Source: Trametopsis cervina
Lineage: Eukaryota > Basidiomycota > Agaricomycetes > Polyporales > Irpicaceae
Assembly: GCA_022385755.1 (NCBI GenBank)
Contig: MU278348.1
Location: 217,270 to 281,269, forward strand
DNA: 64,000 nucleotides
Reading direction: 5' to 3'
Shown here: piece after piece, positions 11,568-22,700 of the stretch
Layout of the letters: each line of letters opens with the position of its first letter
Position numbering within the stretch: the first letter of the stretch is position 1
Notes under the pieces: generated by a model
Databases searched by the model: none
Told to the model about the DNA's origin: nothing
The model's input: the letters and a program-made list of their open reading frames with translations, nothing else
Made by a program: the position numbers and the translations under genes

Positions 11568-13529
11568 TTACTTGTCGATAATCGTAATGTCTGGGTTATT
11601 CATCAGCTTCTCCACTAATTCTGGTGGTAAGATATGTAGGTCGAGCAGTGCCAAGTCGACCCTAAGCTGAGGGGCGCCGAGAGGGTTGAAGGACATAGCT
11701 CTACTTCTCTTGAGCCCATTGCGACCGCCGTCGTGGGCAGGCTCAGTGTGATGGCGGTTGTGGTCTGTATTGGCCTCATAAAATTTCTCAGCCGACGAGT
11801 ATGCCCGGCGGTGGCCACTAGCACCTGTCTCAGCCGCTGCAACTTGGTCTTCCGTCACCTTCGTGGATGCTAGTTTGGGGGTCAAGCCTTTCTTGAAGAC
11901 ATGCATAATCTTGATCTTCTTGCCGTGCGTAGGATGCAGGAGACCAGGAGAGCACGAGAACAAGAGTGGTATCACGCTCTTCTCGCCAGGCTTGATTTTG
12001 CCTGTGGCCTCAACATAACGATCTTCGACCATATATTCGAATCTCCAGTTTAGTTTCAGGGGTTCATTCCGACGAGCACTTGAGGGGACAAAGGTCGGGC
12101 TATGAGGGCTGGGAGGTCCATTATCGAAGGTTTCTGATCCGGAGACGGAATATACACCATTCGACTTGATAATAAGGGTCGCCTGACGCGAGAGATGATC
12201 ACGACTCTCGTCGCCCTCCATAGTGAGCCTCCTCAGAGTAGGAGGAGGCTCTAATGCCGCTTGATGGAAAACGAACGCATAACGCTCGACTGGTCGGAAT
12301 TCTGCAGATCCATGTACCAAGGTGTTCACAAGTTCCGAGCCACGGTTCTCGCCGCCGGCACTTCGGTACGCAGATAGCTTGAACACAGGTTGAACAAGCC
12401 TGAATCCTTCTTGATCGATCCAGAGCTGCGGACGAGAGCTCCCGAGCCACGACAGAACGCCAGGTAGACCAGTTACTTGTGGAGCCAGAGCGACTTCCGG
12501 TGGCATGTCGGCGACACAAGTTCGCTGACTAGATTGTGCAGAATGAGAGGATTTGGGTACCAGAGTGCCCAAGGAACGTCCGGAGTCATTCGAACGCGTC
12601 GTAGCACCTGATCTTGTCCTGAGACGGGGACCTTCACGAACAAGAGTGACATGATCGTCCACGTCGAGCAAGGGAGCAGGACTTGACGGTCTGCTGAAGT
12701 TAGTGCGCACAGGAGAGTGAAGAGAACGCCTGTCGTCAAAGGGCGAGGCTGAGCGAGGGAATTCCACGTGGCTTGAAATCGTAGAACGGCTATCGGAGCC
12801 GGAGAGGTTCTGACGATATCTCGATGCATATGCTTGAGCGTCCGTAGTCAGGGCCGATGCAAATGTCGGAGAGCCAGGACCAGACCCAGCGGCTAGAATA
12901 ACGGTCGACAGAGAGGTCGCAAGAGATGGCGAGTGTTGCGCAAAGAACCGGCGACTCAGCGTTTCACTAGAGGGCGATGGAGTGTTCAGAAGACTTTGAC
13001 TCGGCGAGACGCGCAGTGGCCCAGAATACGAGCGACCAAGAGACAGCTGAGACGAAGAAGGAGCCATGTACGCAGAGAGTGTAAAGTTCGAGTGAATTCC
13101 GGATTTCCTCTCATAGTAGCCTTCTTCGGGGGGCGGGGCAAGATAGTGCGAGCTTTGGTTTGCGGCCGACGCATATCCGAAAGTAACAAGACCAGAATCA
13201 ACACTGTCGCCGCTCAGCTGCGAGTTGATAGACATGACAGGGCCGCGATGGTGCTGCAAGTTGCGTCGGGGTCCGAATGTTCCCTTGCTTTCGTCCGTAG
13301 CCGTGCTTGAGGACGTCTGCATGGGTTCGGTAACCGACTGTCGCGGGCTCGCAGGTTCGTAGTCTGCATCTACCAAGACACCAGAGTCCAGCATTATGGG
13401 GATCTCTCCAGAGCTAGCAAGACCAGCGAGGAATACACTTCCGTACGACACAGATGGACTCAACGGGGATACATCTTCTGGAGCCTTGGTCGCATCCCAT
13501 TGTCTTGAGCCTCGGGCACGAGCACTCAT
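11568..13529 (-). CDS. conserved fungal protein of unknown function, Ser/Pro-rich (653 aa)
   Basis: A single long frame. I start at the methionine of MSARARGSRQ (ATG at 13529-13527) because the 39 codons before it read like leader. The N-terminal two-thirds are Ser-rich and of low complexity. An ordered region begins near residue 350 (LPGVLSWLGSSRPQLWIDQEG) and continues through VERYAFVFHQAALEPPPTLRR and RFEYMVEDRYVEATGKIKPG to the C-terminal LALLDLHILPPELVEKLM. The beta-rich pattern around RFEYMVEDRY...KPGEKSVIPLLFSCSPGLLHP resembles a beta-sandwich or cytoskeletal-adaptor fold, but I cannot name a family. It sits beside SIN3 without evident functional link. ALG9 starts on the other strand, so the roughly 350 bp between them is a divergent promoter. 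Confidence 0.7.
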   Translation of the reverse strand: MSARARGSRQWDATKAPEDVSPLSPSVSYGSVFLAGLASSGEIPIMLDSGVLVDADYEPASPRQSVTEPMQTSSSTATDESKGTFGPRRNLQHHRGPVMSINSQLSGDSVDSGLVTFGYASAANQSSHYLAPPPEEGYYERKSGIHSNFTLSAYMAPSSSQLSLGRSYSGPLRVSPSQSLLNTPSPSSETLSRRFFAQHSPSLATSLSTVILAAGSGPGSPTFASALTTDAQAYASRYRQNLSGSDSRSTISSHVEFPRSASPFDDRRSLHSPVRTNFSRPSSPAPLLDVDDHVTLVREGPRLRTRSGATTRSNDSGRSLGTLVPKSSHSAQSSQRTCVADMPPEVALAPQVTGLPGVLSWLGSSRPQLWIDQEGFRLVQPVFKLSAYRSAGGENRGSELVNTLVHGSAEFRPVERYAFVFHQAALEPPPTLRRLTMEGDESRDHLSRQATLIIKSNGVYSVSGSETFDNGPPSPHSPTFVPSSARRNEPLKLNWRFEYMVEDRYVEATGKIKPGEKSVIPLLFSCSPGLLHPTHGKKIKIMHVFKKGLTPKLASTKVTEDQVAAAETGASGHRRAYSSAEKFYEANTDHNRHHTEPAHDGGRNGLKRSRAMSFNPLGAPQLRVDLALLDLHILPPELVEKLMNNPDITIIDK

Positions 13530-13875
13530 GGTGCGGTCGTGGAATACTTGACCACGCAAGGCGATGCACGTAGCGTTCTCTTGAGATAGTGGTCGACGTT
13601 GATCGCCAACTTCGACTAAGGTTTCAAGTCCTCCTCTGGAAGCCACTCAAGTGGCTTTTCCCACGATGTCACATAAAGCGCGCTCGTCACAGAGCGTCAC
13701 ACCGTGTCGGATACGCGGCCAGACCTTCATATAAAGTTGCGAAGCCGAGCGACACGTTCACGGCCGACAACGACGAACTCATCCTCGGACAACGACAAAA
13801 TTTCCTTTCTGTATGCAGGGGATATAAAAGACTGCATCTAGTTTTTCAGACATCCCCCACAAACAGCCAACCGGC
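13530..13875. other. divergent promoter between the Ser-rich protein gene and ALG9
   Basis: The start codons of both neighbours face outward from this stretch. It carries a clear TATA box for ALG9 (listed separately). The low-complexity leader frame of the minus gene extends into it. Confidence 0.55.
13823..13830 (+). promoter_or_regulatory. TATA box (TATAAAAG) of ALG9
   Basis: A perfect TATAAAAG lies 46 nt upstream of the ALG9 ATG, so the 5' UTR would be only about 15-25 nt. Confidence 0.55.
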
Positions 13876-16288
13876 ATGGCTACCACAATACCTGGCACGC
13901 AAACCATTCGATTTCGCCGACCGACAAACCAGCCCTCGGACTCAACGCCATCGAGCATTATAACTAGGAAGAACAGACATGCGGGTATCCTTCAGGACCA
14001 GCTTAGGCGGTCGCAGAAGTCCCCGTGGTGCCCCAGTCTGTCACTGGCGTTCCGCATGCTGGTGCTTATGAGGGTGACGGCTGCGATGTATTCCGGTATC
14101 AGCGATTGTGATGAGGGTACGTGTTCAGGAAAAGTTGCTAAACTGAGAGGGACTATAAATACTGAAAAATCCTTGACTAGTCTTCAACTTTTGGGAGCCG
14201 CTGCATTACCTAGACCGCGGACATGGTTTCCAGACATGGGAGACTTCGCCCGAATACTCAATCAGGAGCTGGGCTTACATTCTACTGCATCTGTTTCCAG
14301 CAAAGCTGACTACGGTCTTGCTTGGACCCGAGAAGGTGAGGATCTCGTGCCTCGTAATGTGCTTGTCTCACCGCCCATCTATCAGCGTCCGGCGTTCTTC
14401 GTCGTGCGCATCACGCTTGCTTTCGTATCCGCGTTCTGCGAGGCGTTCTTCTACCGGACGGTCGTAGACAAGATCAATTACCGTGCTGGCCGATATCTCC
14501 TGTTCATGATGTTGTTCAGCGCGGGAATATGGAACGCGTCCTCAGGTACGCTTGTTTTTACCTAGCGTTAGCATATATTGACAGGTCTCTGCTAGCCTTC
14601 CTTCCGTCGTCGTTTGCGATGTACCTCAACTGTATTGGCATGGCGTATTTCATTGAGCCGACGACGAGTTCTAACTTCCGCCGGACTCTTTTCGCTACTC
14701 TTGCATTTGCTACGGGCGCTCTTGTTGGTTGGCCGTTTGCGATAGCAGTGGCGATCCCGTTCGTATTCGAGGAGCTCTTCTTGTTTGCGAAGGACACTGT
14801 CTCGCCTATGCAGCAGTCGTCGTGGAGGTTCCAACGCTGGTCGCGCTTGCTGACTTGCGGTCTCGTGGCTGCACTCCTGCTGGTAAGAACACCGCTCAAT
14901 TAAAATAACTCTCGGCACTGAATTCCCTTGGACTTTTTAGCTCCCCGTTGTTGCGATTGATACGCTCTATTACGGCAAGCTCACCATCGTACCATGGAAC
15001 ATCATCAAGTATAACGTCTTTTCGTCCGGCCGCGGTCCCGATCTGTATGGCACCGAATCCCTATCGTATTACATCCACAATCTGGTATTGAACACGAACG
15101 TGGCGCTTCCATTCGCGCTAGTATCGCTTCCCGCGCTGTTCATCACCTCCCGCGTGGACTACAAACGGCTCGGAGAACGCGCAGGTCCAGAAAGAAGTTC
15201 TCCGTACACCCTGCTCGCGATGCGCCTTCTGCCGATGTACATCTGGTTTGCCATATTCGGGGCCCAAGCCCACAAGGAGGAGCGGTTCATGTTTCCGATA
15301 TACCCGCTCGTCTACTTTAACGCGGCCGTCTCGCTGTATCTGATGCGAGGTTGGATGGAAGTCGCTTACGTCAGTTACACCAAATCGCCGTACAGGGTTA
15401 GTATCTCGTTTTTCTCAATGCAAAAGGAGCTATTGATACAATTCATTCGGGTTCACAGGCTTCCCAGGCTATCATTTTCAGCAGGCTCACCCTGTCGGTC
15501 GTGGCCGTCTCGATTGTGCTGTCCGTCTCTCGGATGTTTGCATTGTACAAGTACTACCACGCCCCCATCTCCATCATGAACCACTTCGAGGCATACGAGA
15601 TCCCTCGGATACTCAACAGCACCGGATACGTTCGCCTGCCGCCTGCCTCCGCGAAGAAAAAGCGCATTCCCGAGTCTGAGGAAGACGAGCCGCGAATCGA
15701 CTACGACCTGATCAGACCCTTCAACCTGACGCTCTGCTTCGGCAAAGAATGGCATCGTTTCCCGGGAAGCTACCTCGTCCCAGACGGTGTCGCCGTCGAA
15801 TGGATCAAGAGCGAGTTCGACGGAATGTTGCCTGGACATTTCAAGCAAACGCCGAAGAAAGCGGGTTTGATGGGCCGCATCCATGGGACGCGGGTTGTGC
15901 CTCACGGCTTGAACGATCTGAACCGAGAGGAGCCTAGTTTCTACGTAAGTGCTCAATGATTCATGATCTCCTTGGTCAGCTCTGACTGGATGTTCCGTTA
16001 CAGGTGGACGTGAACACCTGCGATTACCTCGTCGACTCGGACTTCCCGCTGCACCCAACCACGACTCCGCTCGAGCCCCGTTACGCACTTGATGAGGCGT
16101 GGGATCGCGTCAAGTGCGAGACATTCCTTGATGCGAGACACTCCTCGCAGCTCACGCGAGCGGTGTGGATGCCCGGCGCTCGGTGGAGAAGCTTGAACGA
16201 GTTTGGTGATTACTGCTTGCTGCGAAACAAAAAGAGCATGGAGCGCAAGGAGAAGCTACTGGACATCACCACGACTCAGCACGCGTAA
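13876..16288 (+). CDS. ALG9: ALG9 dolichyl-P-Man alpha-1,2-mannosyltransferase (689 aa)
   Basis: Seven exons: 13876-14116, 14181-14335, 14386-14545, 14596-14882, 14941-15396, 15459-15944, 16004-16288 (2070 nt). This is a GT22-family ER membrane enzyme that adds alpha-1,2-mannoses to the lumenal lipid-linked oligosaccharide for N-glycosylation, using dolichyl-phosphate mannose. The first lumenal loop has the catalytic acid signature (ISDCDEVFNFWEPLHYL). It is followed by the conserved RSWAYILLHLFPAK, repeated hydrophobic helices, and the GT22 HKEERF motif (AQAHKEERFMFPIYPL). The C-terminal lumenal part keeps GKEWHRFPGSYLVP and CDYLVDSDF. Length is near that of other fungal Alg9 proteins. Each splice junction restores a conserved motif, so the model is reliable. 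A dolichyl-diphosphate phosphatase acting in the same carrier cycle lies at 61 kb. Confidence 0.95.
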
Positions 16289-17435
16289 TTTATGTGTTTC
16301 TAAGTTATTTGCTCGTTGACTTAATTCTCGAATGCATAATTGTTTAGACACCCAGCGAGCGAGGAGAGAGACGTATTTCTGGCTGATGCCAGTACACGTC
16401 TGGCGTCGTCAGTTGTGCGAGCATTGTGGCGCGGGCCGTGCGGGGATGGCGAGCCCTGTGTGATCACCCTGCCGAAGGTGTTGCCAACAGCTGGTGGCGG
16501 ATGGGCTTGTATCTCGTACGCCGCGCTTACCATGCGAGGACGCGAAATAAGGTGGCGATGGAAATGCAGATCTTCACCAGGATCTGTGAGATTTACGAGC
16601 AGTGCTCAATGTTCACATCGCACCTCGTCGGCCGGATTTACTGCTCCGCCACTCAGGGCCAATGTTGGGAGCCTTGAAATGTTAACGAGTGCACGGCGTT
16701 GTTGCTCGTCGATGGATGGCGGGCAGACGGCTGCAGCTATGCAAGTGGCCCAAAACAGTCGCGGTGGTGGCTTTCATTCGATCTCGCGGAGAGAAGTGTC
16801 TGTGAGAAGCTCGCTTCCCTGCCTAGGAAATCTTGCGTGCTAAACCTCGTTGCAAAAGTCTCGAAGGCGGAGGTGAGTATGGTCCCTTTGGTGTTCGAGA
16901 GCGCATCCCTGACGACGAGGAATATACAGACGTTAGCATTCCGCGTTATAGGTATTGATTGCGGCCTCGTTCCCGCCTCGTTACAAAAGATATTCCTCGC
17001 AGAAAGCAGCACGGTGACATCACATGGTGTGACTGCATGGCCATCAGACGGCAGACGTCGGGTGAGCTTACGAGGAAGCGACTTTGAACAACAACGCGTC
17101 CGAGTAGGCTTCTACTAAGCACGTGGCGTGTACACCACCTGCCCAATCAAGGCATGTTGTCTCCTCATTAGGAAACCATCTTTCTCTTTCAGGTTTGCAC
17201 GGCCGTGTTTCCCCTCTTATAAATTTACACCTCGATTTCGCCCTTCACATGGTGGGAACCTCCTTCGCCCGTCACATCGTCTCGTCTCTCCCCCGCTGTC
17301 GGTGTCGCTCTCTCCCTCCAACCACCACCACTCACCTCGACAGCGGCCTCTCCTCCTCAACCGCGTCCCGACTCGCCCGCGACTCGACAATACGGCATTG
17401 ACTGATTCTCCTTGTTGTGTTGCACTCGATACAAC
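16289..17435. other. intergenic region, 1.1 kb, no recognisable gene
   Basis: It contains the ALG9 3' UTR and, near its right end, the promoter of the DUF6533 gene. A 167-codon open frame at 16340-16843 has high Arg/Ser content and no recognisable motif; I regard it as chance. No RNA gene is seen. Confidence 0.45.
17218..17225 (+). promoter_or_regulatory. TATA-like element (TATAAATT) upstream of DUF6533 gene
   Basis: TATAAATT lies 218 nt before the ATG, and a CCAAT-like CCCAATCA lies about 75 nt further upstream. The T/C-rich stretch that follows is typical of basidiomycete transcription starts and 5' UTRs. Confidence 0.35.
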
Positions 17436-19235
17436 ATGACTGACTCTTTGGAGACCGAGGCGTATCTGATTTTTGTGTATGTACCTCTCCACAATCCGTG
17501 CCCACTCGTCCTCACGCGCCCTATCGGTGGCCCTATGCAGAACGCAGGTCCACTTCTGCGGTGAGTGTTTTCTATCTCCCACAACGGAGCGCCAACTGAT
17601 CCCTGTCTGATGATAGCGATGTGTGAGTCCGTACCGCAGTAAACAACACATTGTCTTATCCTTTCTCAATGCAGACGCCATCCTTGTATGGGACTGGATC
17701 ATTGCGCTGCCGCGAGAACGACGTTTTGTCAGTGCCGCAGCCTTCTCCAGTGTCTGCTGCGAGTCTGACGTCTCCTGATTTACCAGATATGGAAGACGGG
17801 CTGGACGCCAGTCAAGGTTGCGTACCTATACTGTCGGTGAGTCAAATTCCCGAATGAGCTTTCATCATACGCTCAGTGCTACGCATGGTCAGGTATTGGG
17901 TCATAGCCGTGGTCCCGTACCTTCTTTGGGCGTTTTGTACAAATCATACACTGGAAGAATGCCAGCGACTCTATCGGGTGAGTATCATGCATACTGGAAG
18001 ACGGCAGCTCTGACCACCAGCATCCTAGATACCTGTCGCGCTTGCCATGTGGAATCAGGTGGCATCTGAGATCATCCTCGTCATCCGGACGTACGCGTTT
18101 TTTAATCGTAACAACTATATCCTTGCGCTCCTTGTTTCTACTCTCGCCGGCGTTATCGCGTACCAACTATTCGTGGACACCTCTGAAATGCTCCGTAAGC
18201 ACCCTCAGTACTCTTTTCCGCGCATGTATGCTTATGCTCACGATACCTCGCGTGACTAGTTCTTCCTTTCTTGCCCGGACAAGTGAGACATTTACGAGGA
18301 ATCGGCTTGTCTATAGACGACTTACATCTCTTGTAGGAGAAAGGCCCATGTCTCCCTATGTCGAAGCCCCACTCTGCCCACCTTCTTGGTATGTCAAATG
18401 ATTTTCTTCAGCGTATTTACTCATACTAACGCTAAGTTTCTCAGGGTTCTTCGTAAGCATCTTCCTGGCTCCATCACGTTGCAGCCCCTACAACTCCCTT
18501 TGTAGATTGCCCCGCTTCTCTACGATACTATGATCACCGTGATGACGGTGACCAAGGCCATTACCATTCGCCGCCGCAGTGGCGGTGCGAGCAGCCGGCT
18601 GATACAGACATTCCTCCGTGAGGGTGTCTTCTATTACCTTTTGATCTCTGTAGCCAATCTCGTGAGTCCTTCGACCGTAGTGGAGTGTGCCAACTATAGC
18701 TAACCTCTCACCTCAGATCAATGGGATCTTCTACCTCCAGTACGTCACATTCCATTAACAATGTTGAACGTTCATTCGAGCATGCCATAGGCCCCGCCAG
18801 TCGATATCTGCCATATGCATCCCTCTAAGCGTCATGCTGTCTCCTTTACTTGCATGCCGGCTAGTACTGGATCTGCGTCAGCGTGGCTCGGAAACAGTCG
18901 CGCAGTCGACGGGCACGATGGCTTTCACAGCTGGCGTTACCTCCTCAAAGTCAAGTCCGGGTTCACCGTTCACAGGCGGATTTGGATTCAGCGGTACGAG
19001 GGGCGCAAAAGTCATCATGCGGCCGCAAGGCGTCGTGTTGAGTACCATGGGAAGTATCCCAGGAGATACGTTGGGAGGCGCAAGCGGGTTAGAGCTGGAC
19101 AATCTGCAGATGCTAAGCCTCGGTATTAGTAAGGATTCGGGAGATCACGAGCGGGATCTAGAGAGCGGGTGTACGGATAATATTCCTCCGCCTGTGAGTG
19201 GGATTAGGATCGACGTCGAGAAGACGACAATGTAA
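17436..19235 (+). CDS. DUF6533 seven-helix membrane protein (375 aa)
   Basis: Thirteen exons, total 1128 nt: 17436-17476, 17541-17560, 17617-17622, 17675-17727, 17787-17836, 17893-17977, 18029-18194, 18260-18282, 18337-18388, 18445-18452, 18506-18661, 18717-18739, 18791-19235. The spliced N terminus reads AYLIFVTQVHFCAMYAILVW then DWIIALPRERR, the DUF6533 signature of a first helix followed by a (D/E)W..L..E loop. Later helices contain RYWVIAVVPYLLWAFC, MWNQVASEIILVIRTYAFF, APLLYDTMITVMTVTKA and CIPLSVMLSPLLACRLVLDLR. A soluble Ser/Gly-rich tail of about 110 residues ends the protein. The family is greatly expanded in Agaricomycetes and has receptor-like topology, but ligand and function are unknown. 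Exons of 6 and 8 nt make automatic prediction hard; every junction restores family sequence in frame. Confidence 0.85.
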
Positions 19236-19748
19236 ATGGTTGGTTTCCCAATGTATTCGTCGATTTGAGCCTTCTAACGCATGCTTGACACGTTCGATAG
19301 AATATCAGAGCAGAAAACCATTCCCTCGGGCGAGCGGCCGTATACTGGGCTCTACGAGTGACTTTGTTGATGGTGGTAGAGATTCAGAGATTCTATACTG
19401 TCCTCGGTCTATTCTGGTCTGTTAGCCATCCCTTTCGGTTTACAATGCCAAGTTAATTTTTATAGTCGTCGCTTTACATGTTTGTTTGACCGGTCGTCGC
19501 GTCGTCTAGCAGTAACAGTCATTCTTGTTGTTTAGTTTCAAGTTGTTTAATCCATGTTCATCGGCCGAATTTAAAGAGTGCTTACGGTTTCTGCTCAGAT
19601 CAGAGTCGTATTCTTCAGCGATGGCTGTGGGCGTCGGTGGCCCTGTTATTTTGACACGTTTTGTTTTGTTTTGTTGCAAATCACAAAGATAGATAACTCA
19701 GCGGACGAACTTGGGATACACGAGTACTGACGCTGGTGGCGATCACGA
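19236..19748. other. convergent 3' intergenic region
   Basis: It lies between the stop codons of the DUF6533 gene (plus) and the DUF6535 gene (minus). There is a short T-rich tract near 19655-19680 (repeated TTTTG). I see no gene. Confidence 0.5.
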
Positions 19749-22700
19749 CTACGTAGAGAAACCGCGAATTTTAGACATACGATTGTCCAACGCTTCCGAT
19801 ACTGCTTTCAATCCCGCCGTAACACCAGTAACCCCCTCTTCTCCTGAATGTGAGACCCCGCCCATCTCCTTTCGAAGAACAAAATCTGCGAGTTTCACCG
19901 CGAATGGACGACTTTTCGGGTTCTTCAAGATGTAGAATTCCTTCTCGTCTGCATCTTCGTCGTAGTCGTCCACGTCAGCGTAATCATCGTAGGGGTCTTC
20001 ACCCTCATGCTTAGGGTCGTGCCGGTTGTGATCGCTCTTGTTATCCTCGATCAGGTTCTCATCAGAGTCCTCTGCTTGAGCCTGCCCGTGTTCTGCCGGC
20101 CACTCCTTTTCATTCTCGAAGCACTTCGCGGCGCGGTGGGGATCTTCCTCGTAGATGAGGAGCAAAGTGGCGCTGACGACGGGCGGTTTGTGGACGGACA
20201 GAGAGTGGGTGAGATCCTTGATTAGCTGTTGAAGCCCTTGAAGGACGCGAACAAGGGTGTCCTGGGGCAGATGGAATATATATGAAGTCGGCTGCTGTGG
20301 AGTGTTCATTGAGACATCATGTTGAGGTGGCTCTGCATTTACAAGGAACCGGGCCAAGATCTCGTTAAAGTTCTGGGGAGACGAGGACGAGCCGGTGGTT
20401 GGTTCCTTTGCACTACGGGGGTCCCCTTGGAAAGTGTGAACGTCAAATATCTGTCGTGTCGAGGTCCTCGTTATATATCGCAGTAGAACATGGTAGAATA
20501 GCGGCTCACCCAGTGGGACAGATTGACCGCCGGGTTGGTATTCTTGCTGGTCTCAGAAACCCCGAGGGATATCGCAATGACATTGGGTTGTGCGAACCGA
20601 TTGAGGATATTCGTGAATGCTACTACATCAGAATGTGCAGCAAGGTATTAAGTACAGAGCGATACACACAACTGAAAGAAAGTACTCATCTGTCTTGGGC
20701 TGCAGCTGTTCATCGTTGTCGAACTGGGTACGCGGACCAAGCGTGGGCCCTTGATACATCAGCGTGAATGGGGCGAGATACGCATTACTCGGTGCCTTTG
20801 AGGAGTATATTGTCTCGTAGAATCTCTTCTCCTCATGATGAAGTCGCATGTAGAAGGTTTTGGCGGTCCGGCTGAGTACCGCATTCAGCCGAGCAAGTCT
20901 TCTTGACACCCAGTGGTTCTTTTCTCCCTGATAGTACTTCCGGAGAAGTCGCACGAGTTTGTGGTTGAAAAAGATCGACTGATCAGAGACGCCCTGTTCC
21001 CACTGCACGAATAGCTCTCGAGAGGCATAGGGCGATACGTGGGTGTCTTCCAGCTGGATGTGGTCCAGGCATAGTTCCGCCAACACGCTTTGAGGGTCTG
21101 TTGTCTCCTCGGAGTGTAATGTGTAGGTTGATCGTTCGATGAGCTGTCTCGCAGCTCGAAGTACCCGTTTCACGCTCTCGGAGTGGCCAAGTCGTTGTAC
21201 GACATCCACATTTGTCATCCAGACAAACGTCTGACACAGTTTCAGGGCTTGAGTAGTGCTCACTGACGTAGGAAGCGCAAGCGCGGTTCTCGAAGGGTGT
21301 GTGTTGTACGGTGAACGGGCCAAAGCGTCTAGCCCCTCCATTATGTAGCCCATACTCTTCGTCCAGTCGTCTGTAGCTTCGGGGTCAGTACTACATCGCA
21401 AATACGAGCAAAGACGTACACGGTGGACAACCGTCTCGTGCTTCCATCAGGCGACCGAAAATAGAATAGCGCATGATCGGGGCTGCAGTATATTTGTGAT
21501 CCAGCTCCAAGATGGCTTTTATGAATATCCTTGTCGACCTTCGCCTGGAGAAAAGCCCTTTCAAGACGTCGTGAAAATCGTCAATGAGGAAAGTACTTGG
21601 CTCGTGCGTGATATAAAATATAGTGGTGATAGCGGATGATAAAACCTTGGCAAGCCGATCGCTACTGAAGTGAGATGTGTCTCTTGTAACCACATTCTTG
21701 GCAGATTTGAGCAGGTATTCCGCAATTCTGAGAGGGAGAAGGTTATCGGCACCGTTGCTCAGATCCTTCTGTAATAAATCCAGCATCTTCTCGCGCGAGG
21801 AATGATCGATGGAAGAGTTCGGTGAGGTCTGCGACACAGGGGCGGCGGTGTTGACGGCAAGTACTTCCTGTGTCTGTGGCGAGCGGGCGGATGAGTCGTA
21901 GAGGGAAACTTCCTGCATTTGTGAAGAGCTGCCGGCATCAACATGAGGGACCTCCGGAGTCGTTGTAGGAGGATCAGATGTGCTTATAGGAGGTGACTGC
22001 GATGCTTGAGTTCCAGGATCTGCATTAGGAACTTGCGTCGACGAGAGGTTCGCGAGCGGAGAATGAGCTGTTGCTGTATGCGGAGGGGCCTCTCCTATCT
22101 CGCCTCGTGGAGAGGTGGGGGCGATATCGCTGGAAATGTGGTCCAGATAGGAGAAAGGGTGGGCGGGATCCGCAGTGATACATTCGCCGATAATGGTGTC
22201 GAAGCATTCAATGGCGATGCTCAAGTCGATATCGACGATCTCTACTACCCGTGTGAGATATTGGAGAACGGCGCACAGCTTCATTATGTCGATGGTACCA
22301 CGGGGTCGCATGGAGGCGAGCAAGTTCTTGCATATTTGCGCGCCCCGAGAGTCCAGACATGCGGATATCACCTTTTTGGTCTCCGTGGAGACGTGGTGTG
22401 AGGGGTACTGGAGACACGGCCACATAAGGATGGTCAACGCTGCGGCTGGCTCTTCTCCACGTGCTATGATCTGTTGTCCCTCTATGTCGCTTGGGACAGG
22501 GGTGGGGTGCCCGCTGCCTTCGTCTTCCAGTGTCTCGCCATACATACAATCCACGAGAATTCGCGTCACCGCGTCCCTGGACCGTTTCGTTACCAAGGGA
22601 AGCACTTGCAATAACCGATCATGAGGGCCAGTTTGCTTCATGATACCTTTGCGGCTGACGGAGAGCAATCGATGATCCAGGGTATGGACGACAAAGTGGA

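Noticed and set aside
16340..16843. 167-codon plus-strand ORF after ALG9
   Set aside because: Composition is Arg/Ser-rich with no domain, and it overlaps other open frames in GC-rich DNA; likely chance.
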